A DNA stretch of 64,000 bases from DATBLY01 sp963705545 (GCA_963705545.1 CAVPJX010000004.1:124001-188000); one strand, 5' to 3'; shown: positions 17,148-30,275, counted from the stretch's first letter. Notes: generated by a model not told the origin, from the sequence alone. Made by a program: numbers and translations.

Positions 17148-17567
17148 ATGGAGAAGAGCCGTCGCAGCGTCGACGTCTACCTGCGCCGTCTGCCCGAGCC
17201 CGACCGCGCGGCGATGGTCGCGATCGACGAGGTGCTCGTCGACGCGATGCCCGGCGCGTCCCGCCGCCTGTGGGTCGGCACGTTCTGGGGCGGTACCCAC
17301 CAGGAGATCATCGGGTACGGCGACGTGACGCAGGCCGGTAGCGACGGCAAGGAGGTCGAGTGGTTCACGATCGGCCTGGCCCGGCAACAGAAGCACTTCA
17401 GCCTGTACGTGAACGCCGTCGAGGACGGCGAGTACCTCGCGCACCGGTACGCCGACCGCCTCGGCAAGGTCAGGGTCGGCTCCGCCAACATCACGTTCCG
17501 CCGCCTCGAGGACCTCGACCTGGGAACGCTGCAGAAGCTCGCGACCCGCGCGTACCGCCCTGCGTAG
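17148..17567 (+). CDS. DUF1801 (YdhG-like) protein
   Basis: A 139-residue protein resembling the DUF1801/YdhG fold. It opens with VDVYLRRLPEPDRAAMVAIDEVLVDAMPGA, continues with FSLYVNAVEDGEYLAHRY and ends with ITFRRLEDLDLGTLQKLA. The family is small and soluble with no established enzymatic role. Last gene of the ligase/GNAT/HAD operon. Its TAG is immediately followed by the CTA that encodes, on the other strand, the gltB stop, so the two convergent genes abut with no spacer and no terminator hairpin. Confidence 0.7.
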   Translation: MEKSRRSVDVYLRRLPEPDRAAMVAIDEVLVDAMPGASRRLWVGTFWGGTHQEIIGYGDVTQAGSDGKEVEWFTIGLARQQKHFSLYVNAVEDGEYLAHRYADRLGKVRVGSANITFRRLEDLDLGTLQKLATRAYRPA

Positions 17568-21987
<4,420 letters not shown>

Positions 21988-21993
21988 GGGCCG

Positions 21994-22025
21994 ACCCTGG
22001 GCGCGTCAGGTTTCCGGGACGTTTC
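21994..22025 (-). promoter_or_regulatory. gltB promoter with GlnR-type box (GAAAC-N6-GAAAC)
   Basis: Read toward gltB: GAAAC, six bases, GAAAC (22025 to 22010), ten bases, then CAGGGT (21999-21994, one mismatch to TANNNT), six bases, ATG. The box matches the actinobacterial GlnR half-site pattern, and the geometry is the same as at the amt-linked glnR. It also lies about 110 bp upstream of glnA on the other strand and could serve both genes. Confidence 0.6.
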
Positions 22026-22135
22026 GAGGCCGTGAACCCTCCATGAAAGGTGCGTCGGCGAGGCTGTTCATCTCCCCGAAACCTTCGGGCGCGACCGGCC
22101 GGTACCCTGAGTCGTTCGAGGCCGCGGGAGGCGCC

Positions 22136-23470
22136 GTGAACGACCCACACGACGAGCATCGGTTCGTGCTGCAGGCCGTCGAGGATCGAGGGATCCGGTT
22201 CGTGCAGCTCTGGTTCACCGACGTGCTCGGGATCCTGAAGGCGTTCGCGATCCCGGCCGAGGAGCTCCCGGAGGCGCTCGCGGAGGGCGCGAGCTTCGAC
22301 GGCTCCTCGATCGACGGGTTCGCGCGCGCCCAGGAGGCCGACATGGTCGCGCGGCCGGTGCCGCGCACGTTCCAGTCGCTACCGTGGCGCCCGCAGGACC
22401 GCGGCGTCGCCCGCATGTACTGCGACATCTACGCGCCCGACGGCGAGCCGTTCGAGGGCGACCCGCGCGCGGTGCTGAAGCGCACGATGGAGCGCGTGCG
22501 CGCGCTCGGGTTCACCGCGTACGTCGGGCCCGAGATCGACGTGTTCCTGTTCCGCGACGCGGACGCGCCGACACCGATCGACGAGGGCTCGTACTTCGAC
22601 CTGTCGCCGCTCGACGTCGGCAACGACTTCCGCCGGCTCGCGATCTCCTACCTCGAGCAGATCGGGATCCCGGTGAAGGACTCGCACCACGAGATGGCGG
22701 CCTCGCAGCACGGCGTGGACCTGCGGCACACCGACCCGCTCACGATGGCCGACTCGATCATGAGCTTCCGCTCGGTCGTGAAACAGGTCGCCCAGGAGCT
22801 CGGCTGCTACGCGACGTTCATGCCCAAGCCCCTCGAGGGCGCCGACGGCTCCGGCCTGCACACCCACATCTCGTTGTTCGAGGACGACCGCAACGCGTTC
22901 TTCGATCCGACGGACGCCTACAACCTGTCGAAGGTCGGTCGCTCGTTCGTGGCGGGCCTGTTGCGGCACGCGCCCGAGATCACGGCGATCACGAACCAGT
23001 GGGTGAACTCCTACAAGCGGCTCGTGCCGGGGTTCGACGCGCCGGTGGACGTGTGCTGGGGCGTGCGGAACCGGTCGGCGCTGGTGCGCGTGCCGCTGGC
23101 GAAGCCCGGCAAGGAGGCCGCGTGCCGCGTGGAGTACCGGGCCCCGGACGCGGCGTGCAACCCGTACCTCGCGCTCGCTGTGATCCTCGCCGCCGGGCTC
23201 GCGGGGATCGAGGGCGAGTACGAGCTCCCGCCGGAGGCGCCGGATGACCTGGCGAGCCGCAGCCCGGCGGAACGCCGCGCGCTCGGTATCGCGCCGCTCC
23301 CGACCTCGCTCGAGCGCGCCATCGAGGCGATGGAGGAGAGCGAGCTGGTCCGCGAGACGCTCGGCGCGCACGTGTTCGAGTGGTTCCTGGCGAACAAGGT
23401 GGAGGAGTGGAACGACTACCGGAGCTCCGTGACGACCTTCGAGGTCGACCGGTACCTGTCCCGCCTCTGA
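22136..23470 (+). CDS. glnA: Glutamine synthetase type I (GlnA, alpha-type length)
   Basis: A 444-residue glutamine synthetase: ATP + glutamate + ammonia to glutamine. Signatures are FDGSSIDGF, GPEIDVFLF (metal-binding Glu), DSHHEMAASQHGVDL, the ATP-site segment MPKPLEGADGSGLHTHIS, NSYKRLVPGF and the C-terminal latch ending VDRYLSRL. The 444-residue length and lack of the NLYDLP adenylylation segment fit GSI-alpha (feedback-type or GlnA2-like) rather than the adenylylated GSI-beta. GTG 22136 is chosen because a GGGAGG ribosome-binding element sits five bases upstream and homologues start here. TACCCT at 22103-22108 is a possible -10. gltB is divergent, and a GlnR-like gene follows about 30 bp downstream. 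Confidence 0.9.
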   Translation: MNDPHDEHRFVLQAVEDRGIRFVQLWFTDVLGILKAFAIPAEELPEALAEGASFDGSSIDGFARAQEADMVARPVPRTFQSLPWRPQDRGVARMYCDIYAPDGEPFEGDPRAVLKRTMERVRALGFTAYVGPEIDVFLFRDADAPTPIDEGSYFDLSPLDVGNDFRRLAISYLEQIGIPVKDSHHEMAASQHGVDLRHTDPLTMADSIMSFRSVVKQVAQELGCYATFMPKPLEGADGSGLHTHISLFEDDRNAFFDPTDAYNLSKVGRSFVAGLLRHAPEITAITNQWVNSYKRLVPGFDAPVDVCWGVRNRSALVRVPLAKPGKEAACRVEYRAPDAACNPYLALAVILAAGLAGIEGEYELPPEAPDDLASRSPAERRALGIAPLPTSLERAIEAMEESELVRETLGAHVFEWFLANKVEEWNDYRSSVTTFEVDRYLSRL

Positions 23471-23502
23471 GCGAGGGCGGCGCCGACCCGTCCGTCGCGG
23501 AG

Positions 23503-24165
23503 GTGGCGCTCGTCGCCGGCCTCGATGCACCGGCGATGGACGAGGTGGCCGGCGACCTCGAGGCGTTCGGCTACGCGGCGCGGACCGTGCCGCTCTCCCC
23601 GGCCGTACAGGACCTGGGGCCCGCCGCCCTGATCGCGATCGTCACGGTCGGCGAGGAGGCCGCGGCGGCCTCGTTCGCCGAGGCGGTCCGGCGCGCCTCG
23701 GTGTTCGCCGGCACCCCGGTCGTGTGGTTCACGGGGGCCCTCGACGGGGGCGACCTGCGGCGGCGGGTCGAGCTCTACGACGACTTCCTGGAGATGCCGT
23801 ACTCGGCGGCGTCGCTCCGCACCCGCCTGCGGCTCGTCCGCGTCCGGAGCGGACACCCCGACTTCGAGGTGCTGCGGCGCGGCGGCCTCGAGCTGAACCT
23901 CTCGACGTTCCAGGCGACGATCGACGGTCGTCCGCTCGAGCTCACGTACATGGAGCACCAGCTCCTGCGCTTCCTGGCCGGCGCGCCGTCGCGCGTGCAC
24001 ACGCGGCAGGCGATCCTGCAGAGCGTGTGGGGCTACGACTACTACGGCGGGATGCGCACCGTGGACGTGCACGTGCGGCGGCTGCGCGCGAAGCTCGGCC
24101 AGGAGCACGCCGCGCTGATCGAGACGGTCCGCGGCGTCGGGTACCGGTTCGTCGCGCTCGCGTGA
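23503..24165 (+). CDS. glnR: GlnR-like orphan winged-helix regulator, copy 1
   Basis: About 220 residues: a degenerate receiver-like N-terminal half and an OmpR-type winged helix whose sequence (LELTYMEHQLL, VWGYDYYGGMRTVDVHVRRLRAKLG, ETVRGVGYRF) closely resembles actinobacterial GlnR. The receiver has no Asp where the phosphorylation site should be (AALIAIVTVGEE) and no Lys before the final helix (DFLEMPYS), so it is not expected to be controlled by a histidine kinase. The start is uncertain: GTG 23503 begins exactly at the first beta strand, but CTG 23467, overlapping the glnA stop, or GTGs inside glnA are possible. It is co-directional with and close to glnA, probably co-transcribed. It converges on the YbhN-type gene with a 3-bp gap. 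Confidence 0.75.
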   Translation: MALVAGLDAPAMDEVAGDLEAFGYAARTVPLSPAVQDLGPAALIAIVTVGEEAAAASFAEAVRRASVFAGTPVVWFTGALDGGDLRRRVELYDDFLEMPYSAASLRTRLRLVRVRSGHPDFEVLRRGGLELNLSTFQATIDGRPLELTYMEHQLLRFLAGAPSRVHTRQAILQSVWGYDYYGGMRTVDVHVRRLRAKLGQEHAALIETVRGVGYRFVALA

Positions 24166-24168
24166 GCG

Positions 24169-25275
24169 TCAGGTCGCGGGGTCGGTGACCTTCGGCCGGT
24201 CGCGGTACCGGCGCTGGTGGAACAGGTACGCGAACGGCCCGACCGCGAGCGGCATCCAGTACGACACCAGCCGATAGGCGAGCGTCGCCAGCACGGCCTC
24301 GGCGCCCGGCACCCCGGCCAGGGCGAGCGTGGCGGTCAGCCCGGCCTCGACGAACCCGAGCCCGCCGGGAGTGATGGGGATCATCCCGAGGACCATCGAG
24401 GCGACGTAGGCCAGGAGGACGAGCGAGGGTCGTGGCCGGCTGCCGACCGCGGCGAGCGCGGCGAGCAGCGCCAGGTAATCGAAGAGCCAGTTGCCGAGCG
24501 ACGTGAGCAGGGCGAGCCACCACCGGGAGCCGAGGATCTCGCGCGCCTCGTTGCGCTCCTCGATCAGCCGGTCGGGCAGTCCGGTCTCGTGCCGCTTGCG
24601 CAGGCGGTTCGTGATCGACTGGACCGTGCGTCCGACGAACCGCACCGGCCGGTCGCTGCTGATCAGCACCGCGCCGAGCGTCGCGGCCACGAGGAACAGC
24701 GCGGCGCCGAGCCAGGCGGCCTGTTGAAGCCCCTCCGGGGCGGGCGCGCCGAAGACGATGGCCGGCAGCGCGAGGACGGGGAGCGCGAACAGCGTGGCCG
24801 AGCTGATCAGCGACGTCGCGGTCAGGGCCGTGCCGATCGTGCCGCTCGGGATCCCGGTCTGGACGAGCAGCCGGTACTGGAGCGCCGCCCCGGCGGCCGC
24901 GCCCCCGGGAACGATCCGGCTGAACGCGTTCCCGGCCAGCTGCGAGGTCGCGACGCCGAACCAGCGTCCCGTCCGCAGCGCCAAGCGCTGCAGGGCCCAC
25001 GCGCACCCGAAGCTCGCGATCTCGAGCGCGACCATCACCGGGAACCAGATCGGGTCGATCGTCAGCAGCTCGGGCCACGACGAGAACACCTGCAGCAGAC
25101 TCGGCCACAGGACGTAGAGCGCGACACCGGTGATCCCGAGGAGGATCAGCCGGCCCCAGATCGCCTTGCGGGAGGGCGCGGGGATCGGCCGTGCGGGATC
25201 GGGGACGACCTCGTCGACGTCGTCCGATCCCGGCCGTGCCGAGGGACCGTCGGGGCCGGGGTGCTCTGGGGCCAT
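24169..25275 (-). CDS. YbhN/lysylphosphatidylglycerol synthase TM-region family membrane protein
   Basis: A 368-residue integral membrane protein with about eight helices. It carries the UPF0104 family signatures: GNAFSRIVPGGAAAGAALQYRLL in the first half and MIPITPGGLGFVEAGLT in the second. Relatives include flippase-like proteins and the membrane half of MprF; this protein lacks the catalytic aminoacyl-transfer domain. A lipid-translocation role is inference. The N-terminal 35 residues are an acidic, Pro-rich cytoplasmic tail. TACGCT (minus strand, 25282-25287) lies six bases before the ATG with no ribosome-binding site, suggesting a leaderless transcript. Confidence 0.82.
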   Translation of the reverse strand: MAPEHPGPDGPSARPGSDDVDEVVPDPARPIPAPSRKAIWGRLILLGITGVALYVLWPSLLQVFSSWPELLTIDPIWFPVMVALEIASFGCAWALQRLALRTGRWFGVATSQLAGNAFSRIVPGGAAAGAALQYRLLVQTGIPSGTIGTALTATSLISSATLFALPVLALPAIVFGAPAPEGLQQAAWLGAALFLVAATLGAVLISSDRPVRFVGRTVQSITNRLRKRHETGLPDRLIEERNEAREILGSRWWLALLTSLGNWLFDYLALLAALAAVGSRPRPSLVLLAYVASMVLGMIPITPGGLGFVEAGLTATLALAGVPGAEAVLATLAYRLVSYWMPLAVGPFAYLFHQRRYRDRPKVTDPAT

Positions 25276-25331
25276 CGAGGAAGCGTAGTCGGCAGGCAGG
25301 GACCGGTCGCACTACGATCGATGACGAGCAG

Positions 25332-25715
25332 ATGCGGGCGATCGGGCGACTCGGGTGGATCCAGATCGACGCGAACGACCCCATGCGGCTCGCGCGCTTC
25401 TGGAGCGAGGTCCTGGGCCGAGCGATCGACGAGCCGCCGCTCGGCGATCCGCCTCACTACGTCGGCTTGATCCCGACCTCCGACGACATCGTCGTGACGT
25501 TCCAGCGCGTCCCGGAGGGGAAGGTCGTGAAGAACAGGCTCCACCTCGATATCGAGGTGGAGGACGTGGACCAGGCGCAGGCCATGATCGAAGCGATCGG
25601 CGGTCGCCGCCTCCCGATGGACGACTTCTCCGAGTACGGCTTCCGCTGGCGACAGATGGCCGATCCGGAGGGCAACGAGTTCTGCCTCATCTTCGAGGCG
25701 GCCGCGAGCGACTGA
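25332..25715 (+). CDS. VOC-family (glyoxalase-like) protein
   Basis: A 127-residue single-module vicinal-oxygen-chelate protein: IQIDANDPMRLARFWSEVLGR at the N-terminus, LHLDIEVEDVDQAQAMIEAIGG in the middle, and MADPEGNEFCLI at the end, whose Glu is the usual metal ligand. Members range from glyoxalases to resistance proteins, and nothing here fixes the substrate. ATG 25332 fits the family start. Its 3' end overlaps the convergent siroheme synthase gene by 29 bp. Confidence 0.78.
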   Translation: MRAIGRLGWIQIDANDPMRLARFWSEVLGRAIDEPPLGDPPHYVGLIPTSDDIVVTFQRVPEGKVVKNRLHLDIEVEDVDQAQAMIEAIGGRRLPMDDFSEYGFRWRQMADPEGNEFCLIFEAAASD

Positions 25716-27229
25716 GCCGCACCGCCGGCGTGCTCCCGTCGGGGCGTCGATCGTCGGGCGTGGTCAGGGCGCAGACCTGGCCGACGATGAGCGTGGCGGG
25801 CGGGCCGATCCGCGCCCGCAGGGCGCGGGTCGGGAGGTCGGCGAGCGTCCCGGTGACCGTGCGCTCCTCGGGCGTGGTCGCCCACTGCACGATCGCGGCC
25901 GGCTCTTCCGCGGGGCGACCAGCCGCGATCAGCTCGGCGCAGCGGTCCGCGAGCGAGCCGGCAGCCATCAGCACGATCAGCGTGTCCGTCGCGGTCGCGA
26001 CGGACCCGAGGTCCACCCCGTCGCCGTGGGCGCTGCTGCCGGTGACGACCGCGAACGAGCGGGCGACTCCGCGGTGCGTCACCGGGATCCCGGCGGCGGC
26101 GGGCGCCGCGATCGCGCTCGTGATGCCGGGCACGACGACGCACGGCACGCCGGCCTCGGCGCACGCGAGCAGCTCCTCGCCGCCCCGGCCGAAGACGAAC
26201 GGGTCCCCGCCCTTCAGCCGGGCGACGTGGGCGCCGTCACGGGCGCGCGCGACCAGCAGCGCAGCGATATCCGCCTGCGGCGTCGCGGAGCGGCCCGGCT
26301 CCTTGCCGACGTAGATCCGCTCGGCGTCGGCGGGCGCCAGGTTCAGCAGCCGCGGATCGACGAGGCGGTCGTAGACGACGACGTCGGCCTCGGCGAGCGC
26401 CCGGACGCCGGCGACCGTGATCAGGTCGGGGTCGCCGGGTCCTGCGCCCACCAGGGTCACGGTCCCCGCACGCGTCCGCGTGCCGGGACCTCGGGGGGAG
26501 AGGGGTAGCACCCCGAGGTCACCGGCCGCGGACCCTTCGGACGGCGTCGCATCGGCCGGGCGGCGACCGCCCGATGCGTCGGCCGTCCCCCGGAGGATGC
26601 GGTCGCGCAGTCGTTCGTGCAACCCTGCTGCGTCTCCCGCCCGCGCGAGCGCCGCCGCCTCGTCCGGATCGAGCGCCGTCGCCCACCGTCGCGCACGCTC
26701 GCTCAGGTCCGGGAGCACGGACATCGTCTCCTCCCGGACCTGGCGCAGCACCGTCAGCACCTCGGCCCACTCGGGGCCGAACGCCTCGCTCAGCCGTTCG
26801 CGGAGCTTCCGCGCGAGCGCCGGCGACGCGCCGCCGGTCGAGACCGTCAGCACGAGCTCGCCGCGCCGGATCACGGCAGGCGCGGCCCAGTCGCAGTTCG
26901 CGACGTCGTCCATCACGTTCACCAGCACGCCGCGCGCGCGCGCGGCCGCCGCGATCGCGTCCCGCTCGGCGTGATCGTCGGACGACGCCACGCACACGAA
27001 GGCGCTCTCCAGGTCGGACGGTCGCCAGGCTCGCCGCTCGACCGTCACGCGCGGGTCGAGCGCCTCGAGGGCCGTCAGCCGGTCCGCGGGGCGCTCGGCG
27101 ACCACCAGCACCTCCGTCGGCTCCGCCGGCGAGCAGCCCCTCGACCTTGCCCTCCCGCACGGCCGTCTCGCCGATCACGATGCAGCGACGGCCGCCGAGC
27201 TCCAGCGCGATCGGGTAGCCGAACGGCAC
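25687..27229 (-). pseudogene. cysG: Siroheme synthase CysG-type (dehydrogenase/ferrochelatase + SUMT fusion), frame-disrupted
   Basis: A two-domain fusion read in two frames. The first frame (GTG 27229) gives the NAD-binding start of precorrin-2 dehydrogenase (GGRRCIVIGETAVREGKVEGLLAGGAD). The second, from about 27111, continues with LVVAERPADRL, the CDWAAPAV and STGGASPALARKLR segments, and then a complete uroporphyrinogen-III methyltransferase: VGAGPGDPDLIT, YDRLV, LKGGDPFVFGRGGEE, VPGITSAIAAPAAAGIPVTHR. The junction (27111-27125) carries one extra base (net +1) relative to the expected GGAD-V-LVVAE reading. Everything else is intact, so an assembly indel is plausible. It makes siroheme for the sulfite reductase encoded upstream. 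Only 2 bp separate it from the cysH stop, so it is the last gene of the sulfate-reduction operon. Confidence 0.8.
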
Positions 27230-27231
27230 CG

Positions 27232-28104
27232 TTACTCCGCCTCCGCGCGCGTTGCGGATGCGTCTTCCTCGCCTCTAGTCTGAGCCAGACTAGCGAGCCG
27301 ACGACGCTCCGACTCCCGCTCGCGGTCGGACTTCGACCCGAGTAGCCCAACCGAGCAGTGGATCCCGCACTCCTTGTCGGTCTCGTCCTCCCACCACCAG
27401 CGCCCCGCCCGCTCGCTTTCGCCCGCAAGCACCGGCCGGGTGCACGGCGCGCAGCCGATCGATGTGTACCCGTGGTCGAAGAGCTCGTGGTACGGCACCT
27501 CGTGCTTGCGCACGTAGTCCCAGATCGCGTCGAGCGTCCAGTCGGCGACCGGGTTCAGCTTCACGATCCCGCCGTGGTCGCGGTCCAGCTCGACCTTCGC
27601 GATGTTCTTGCGCGTCTTCCACTGCTCGCGCCGCAGCCCGGCCACCCACGCGTCCAGCGTGGCGAGCTTGCGCTTCAGCGGCTGCACCTTGCGGAGCTCG
27701 CAGCACGCCAGGCGCAGGTCGACGCTCCGGTACATCAGGTTCGGGCCGTGGTCGGTCATCATCGCGGACACCGCGTCGCCGTCGGGCTGCTCGAACTCGA
27801 CGTCGATCCCATACTTCTCGCGGACCTCCTCGAACAGCGAGTACGTCTCGGGGGGAAGGCGACCCGTGTCGAGCGTGAACACCCGGATCCGCGGGTCGAT
27901 CCGCCACGCCATGTCGATCAGCGCCATCCCGTCGACGCCGCCGGCCGCGCTGATCGCCAGGCGGGGGTGGAACGCGTCGATCGCCCAAGCCAACAGCTCC
28001 TGCGCGCTCGCGTGCTCGAAGCGGTCCGCGGCCTCGTGGACCCAGGCCGTCTCCTCGTCGATCACCGGCAGCGTGGGCTCGTGGATCGGCTCGCGCTCGC
28101 TCAC
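27232..28104 (-). CDS. cysH: Assimilatory APS/PAPS reductase CysH (iron-sulfur type)
   Basis: A 290-residue adenylyl-sulfate reductase. The P-loop-like SAAGGVDGMAL, FTLDTGRLPPETY, LACCELRKVQPL and GCAPCTRP with a trailing KECGIH are all visible. The CC...CxxC cysteines are the 4Fe-4S ligands that mark APS-reducing enzymes. KECGIH supplies the redox Cys that forms the thiosulfonate intermediate. A GTG start overlaps the upstream stop (GTGA). The C-terminal tail after residue 250 or so is extended, charged and Arg/Glu-rich, and its DNA contains a 19-nt palindrome (27275-27293) found again inside hisC. Confidence 0.88.
   Translation of the reverse strand: MSEREPIHEPTLPVIDEETAWVHEAADRFEHASAQELLAWAIDAFHPRLAISAAGGVDGMALIDMAWRIDPRIRVFTLDTGRLPPETYSLFEEVREKYGIDVEFEQPDGDAVSAMMTDHGPNLMYRSVDLRLACCELRKVQPLKRKLATLDAWVAGLRREQWKTRKNIAKVELDRDHGGIVKLNPVADWTLDAIWDYVRKHEVPYHELFDHGYTSIGCAPCTRPVLAGESERAGRWWWEDETDKECGIHCSVGLLGSKSDRERESERRRLASLAQTRGEEDASATRAEAE
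27275..27293. repeat. Palindrome CTAGTCTGAGCCAGACTAG inside the cysH 3' end
   Basis: Perfect inverted repeat with 8-bp arms and a 3-bp centre, 46-64 bp upstream of the siroheme synthase start codon. Nearly the same sequence occurs in hisC at 42376-42394. Confidence 0.6.
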
Positions 28105-28268
28105 GCGGGTTCACCTCCCTCGCCCGCCTCGCGCGGATCGCCCACGCCGGTCACGGTCAGCTCGAACCGCCGCTCGCACGCCAGGCAGCGCCAGCCGGAG
28201 GGGTCGCCGGGCCGGAGCTCCTGCTCGCCGCAGAACGGGCAGTAGAACGGGACCGCGCGCACGCTCAT
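28101..28268 (-). CDS. Small zinc-ribbon protein between sulfite reductase and cysH
   Basis: A 55-residue protein with two CxxC knuckles, Cys10-x2-Cys13 and Cys28-x2-Cys31, typical of a rubredoxin-like zinc ribbon. The ATG overlaps the stop of the sulfite reductase (ATGA) and its own stop overlaps the cysH start (GTGA), so it is translationally locked into the operon. A small cysteine protein at this position could deliver electrons or stabilise the complex, but that is inference; no function is established from the sequence. Confidence 0.75.
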   Translation of the reverse strand: MSVRAVPFYCPFCGEQELRPGDPSGWRCLACERRFELTVTGVGDPREAGEGGEPA

Positions 28269-29971
28269 CGCGACCGCACCTCCGGCTGCGCGAACCGCTG
28301 CAGCTCGTCGTCGTCCAGGCGCCCGACGAACGCGGCGAACGTGTCGCCCAGCCGCTTCCGGTGCTCGTACCGAGTGAGCAGCGTCTCGAGGTAGTCGGCG
28401 GTGTCCTCGGCGAACACCCGCACGCCCTTCACCTTCCGGCCGAAGGCGGCGCCCTCGCCCATCGTGCCGCCAAGGTGGACCAGGAACGCGTCGCTCCGCG
28501 TGCCGTCCATCCGCGGCTGCAGCGCCGACATCAGCCCGATATCCGCGACCTGGAACCGCGCGCACGAGTTCGGGCAGCCGTTCACGTGGATCCGCAGGTC
28601 CTCGTCGAACCCTGGCAGGCGGGCCGCGAGCTCCTCGGCGAGCCACTGCGCGCGGCCCTTCGTCTCGCCGATCGCGAGCTTGCAGAACTCGATCCCGGTG
28701 CACGCCATGATCCCCTTGCGGAAGGCGTCGGGCCGCGCGCGCAGGTCCAGATCGTCCAGCCGCGCGACCAGCTCGTCCGCCCGCGCCGGGTCGACGTCGC
28801 GGATCACGAGCTTCTGCTGCGCGGTCGCCGCGATCTGGCCGGTGCCGAACGCTTCCGCCAGGTCCGCGACCAGACGGAGCTGATGCCCGGCGATCCGCCC
28901 GGCGCGCGGCGTGAACCCGACGAACACCCTGCCGTCGTGCTGCGCGCCGACGCCGACGTGCTCGCGCATGGCCATCGCACGGGCCACGGCCGCAGGACCG
29001 TCGGGGAGCGGCCGTTCTAGGAACTCCGTCCCCAGGAGCTCGCGGATCCGCTCCGCGCCGTAGTCCTTCACCAGGAACTTGAACCGCGCGTGGTTCCGGG
29101 ACCGCCGGTAGCCGTACTCGCGGAACAGCGCGGTCACGCCGGCCCAGACGTCCGCCACGCGAGCGGGCTCGACGAACGCGCCCAGGCGCACCGCGAACAT
29201 CGGGTTCGTGGACAGGCCGCCGCCCACCAGCAGGTCGTAGCCGGCGCCGAGCTCCGGGTGGACGACGCCGGCGAACGACACGTCGTTGATCTCGGGGTTC
29301 GTGCACTGGGCGCCGCACCCGCTGATCGAGGTCTTGTATTTGCGGGGCAGGTTCGAGAACGCCGGATCGCCCAGGTAGCGCTCGGCGACCGCCCGGATCT
29401 CGGGGGTCGCGTCGAGCACCTCGTCGGCTGCCACGCCCGCGAGGGGACAGCCGAGGATCACGCGCGGCGTATCGCCGCAGGCCTCCTGGGTCGTCAGGCC
29501 CACGTCGTCCAGGCGGTTGAAGATCTCCGGGACGTCCTCGATCCGGATCCAGTGCAGCTGCACGTTCTGCCGGTCGGTCACGTCGGCCACGTCGCGCCCG
29601 TGCCGCTCGCTCGCCCACGCGATCGTGCGGAGCTGCTCGGAGGTCATCCGCCCACCGTCGATCCGGATCCGCAGCATGAAGAACTCGTCCTCGAGCTCCT
29701 CGGGCTCGGCCGAGCCGGTGCGCTCGCCGGGCACGCCCTGCTTGCGCTGCGTGTAGAGGCCGTACCAGCGCAGGCGCGAGCGCAGGTCCTGCTTGCCGAT
29801 CGAGCGGAAGCCGCCGGGCGCGAAGATCCGGTCGATCCGCTCGCGGACGTTCAGGCCGTCGTCGTCCTTCTTGATCTGCTCGGCCGCGTTGAGCGGCTCG
29901 TGGTAGCCCAGGCCCCACTGCCCCTCGCCCCGCTTGCGGGGTGCCGGTCGGGATGTGGTGGTGTCGCTCAT
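28265..29971 (-). CDS. sir: Ferredoxin-dependent assimilatory sulfite reductase (nitrite/sulfite reductase family)
   Basis: A 568-residue enzyme that reduces sulfite to sulfide with six electrons from ferredoxin. It is collinear with mycobacterial SirA: N-terminal RKRGEGQWGLGYHEPLNA, two ferredoxin-like half domains, DRQNVQLHWI, ACGDTPRVILGCPLAG, and the siroheme/4Fe-4S cysteines in ACTGIEFCKL and NGCPNSC. The operon with APS reductase and siroheme synthase supports sulfite rather than nitrite as substrate. ATG 29971 gives the family N-terminus; the open frame upstream has no coding character. AGGAA lies just before the start. It is first of the operon sir-zinc ribbon-cysH-cysG. Confidence 0.88.
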   Translation of the reverse strand: MSDTTTSRPAPRKRGEGQWGLGYHEPLNAAEQIKKDDDGLNVRERIDRIFAPGGFRSIGKQDLRSRLRWYGLYTQRKQGVPGERTGSAEPEELEDEFFMLRIRIDGGRMTSEQLRTIAWASERHGRDVADVTDRQNVQLHWIRIEDVPEIFNRLDDVGLTTQEACGDTPRVILGCPLAGVAADEVLDATPEIRAVAERYLGDPAFSNLPRKYKTSISGCGAQCTNPEINDVSFAGVVHPELGAGYDLLVGGGLSTNPMFAVRLGAFVEPARVADVWAGVTALFREYGYRRSRNHARFKFLVKDYGAERIRELLGTEFLERPLPDGPAAVARAMAMREHVGVGAQHDGRVFVGFTPRAGRIAGHQLRLVADLAEAFGTGQIAATAQQKLVIRDVDPARADELVARLDDLDLRARPDAFRKGIMACTGIEFCKLAIGETKGRAQWLAEELAARLPGFDEDLRIHVNGCPNSCARFQVADIGLMSALQPRMDGTRSDAFLVHLGGTMGEGAAFGRKVKGVRVFAEDTADYLETLLTRYEHRKRLGDTFAAFVGRLDDDELQRFAQPEVRSR

Positions 29972-30275
29972 CCGGTTCCTGACGTCGGGCCGGTCCCGGG
30001 AAGCGGAACGGCCGCCGGGTCGGCGGCCGGGGTGGTGCGGAGAGCGGTGGAGGTTACGGCCGCGCGGCTCGCGGGCGCCGTCCACCGCGGCGCCCTCGGG
30101 CGTCGGACAGCAGAGCCTCGCGGGGATCATCGCGGCGACCTCGTCCGGCCGTGCGGCTGCGGATCACGGTTCCGACCTCTCCCATCGGATTTGCAGGTGC
30201 AAACCGTATCGAGGGGTCGACGCAGAACCGTCAAGGCGGGGCCGGAGGGCCGGAACCGCCGCTTATGCTGCGGCG
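29972..30275. other. Divergent intergenic region between sir and the DUF3291 gene
   Basis: 304 bp without a convincing gene. Next to the DUF3291 start it carries the TATGCT -10-like hexamer (30264-30269) and, at 30190-30203, a near-perfect operator-like palindrome. No T-tract terminator and no recognisable riboswitch core was seen. Confidence 0.5.
30190..30203. promoter_or_regulatory. Operator-like palindrome TTTGCA-GG-TGCAAA
   Basis: Perfect 6-bp arms around GG, extended by CGG/CCG flanks with a single bulged A. It lies 73 bp before the DUF3291 ATG and about 220 bp before sir. It is AT-rich compared with its surroundings. The binding protein is unknown. Confidence 0.45.

Noticed and set aside
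22078..22093. A GlnR box directly upstream of the glnA -10
   Set aside because: Only one good half-site (GAAAC, 22078-22082) is present; the expected second pentamer reads GCGCG. Kept only as a weak half-site.
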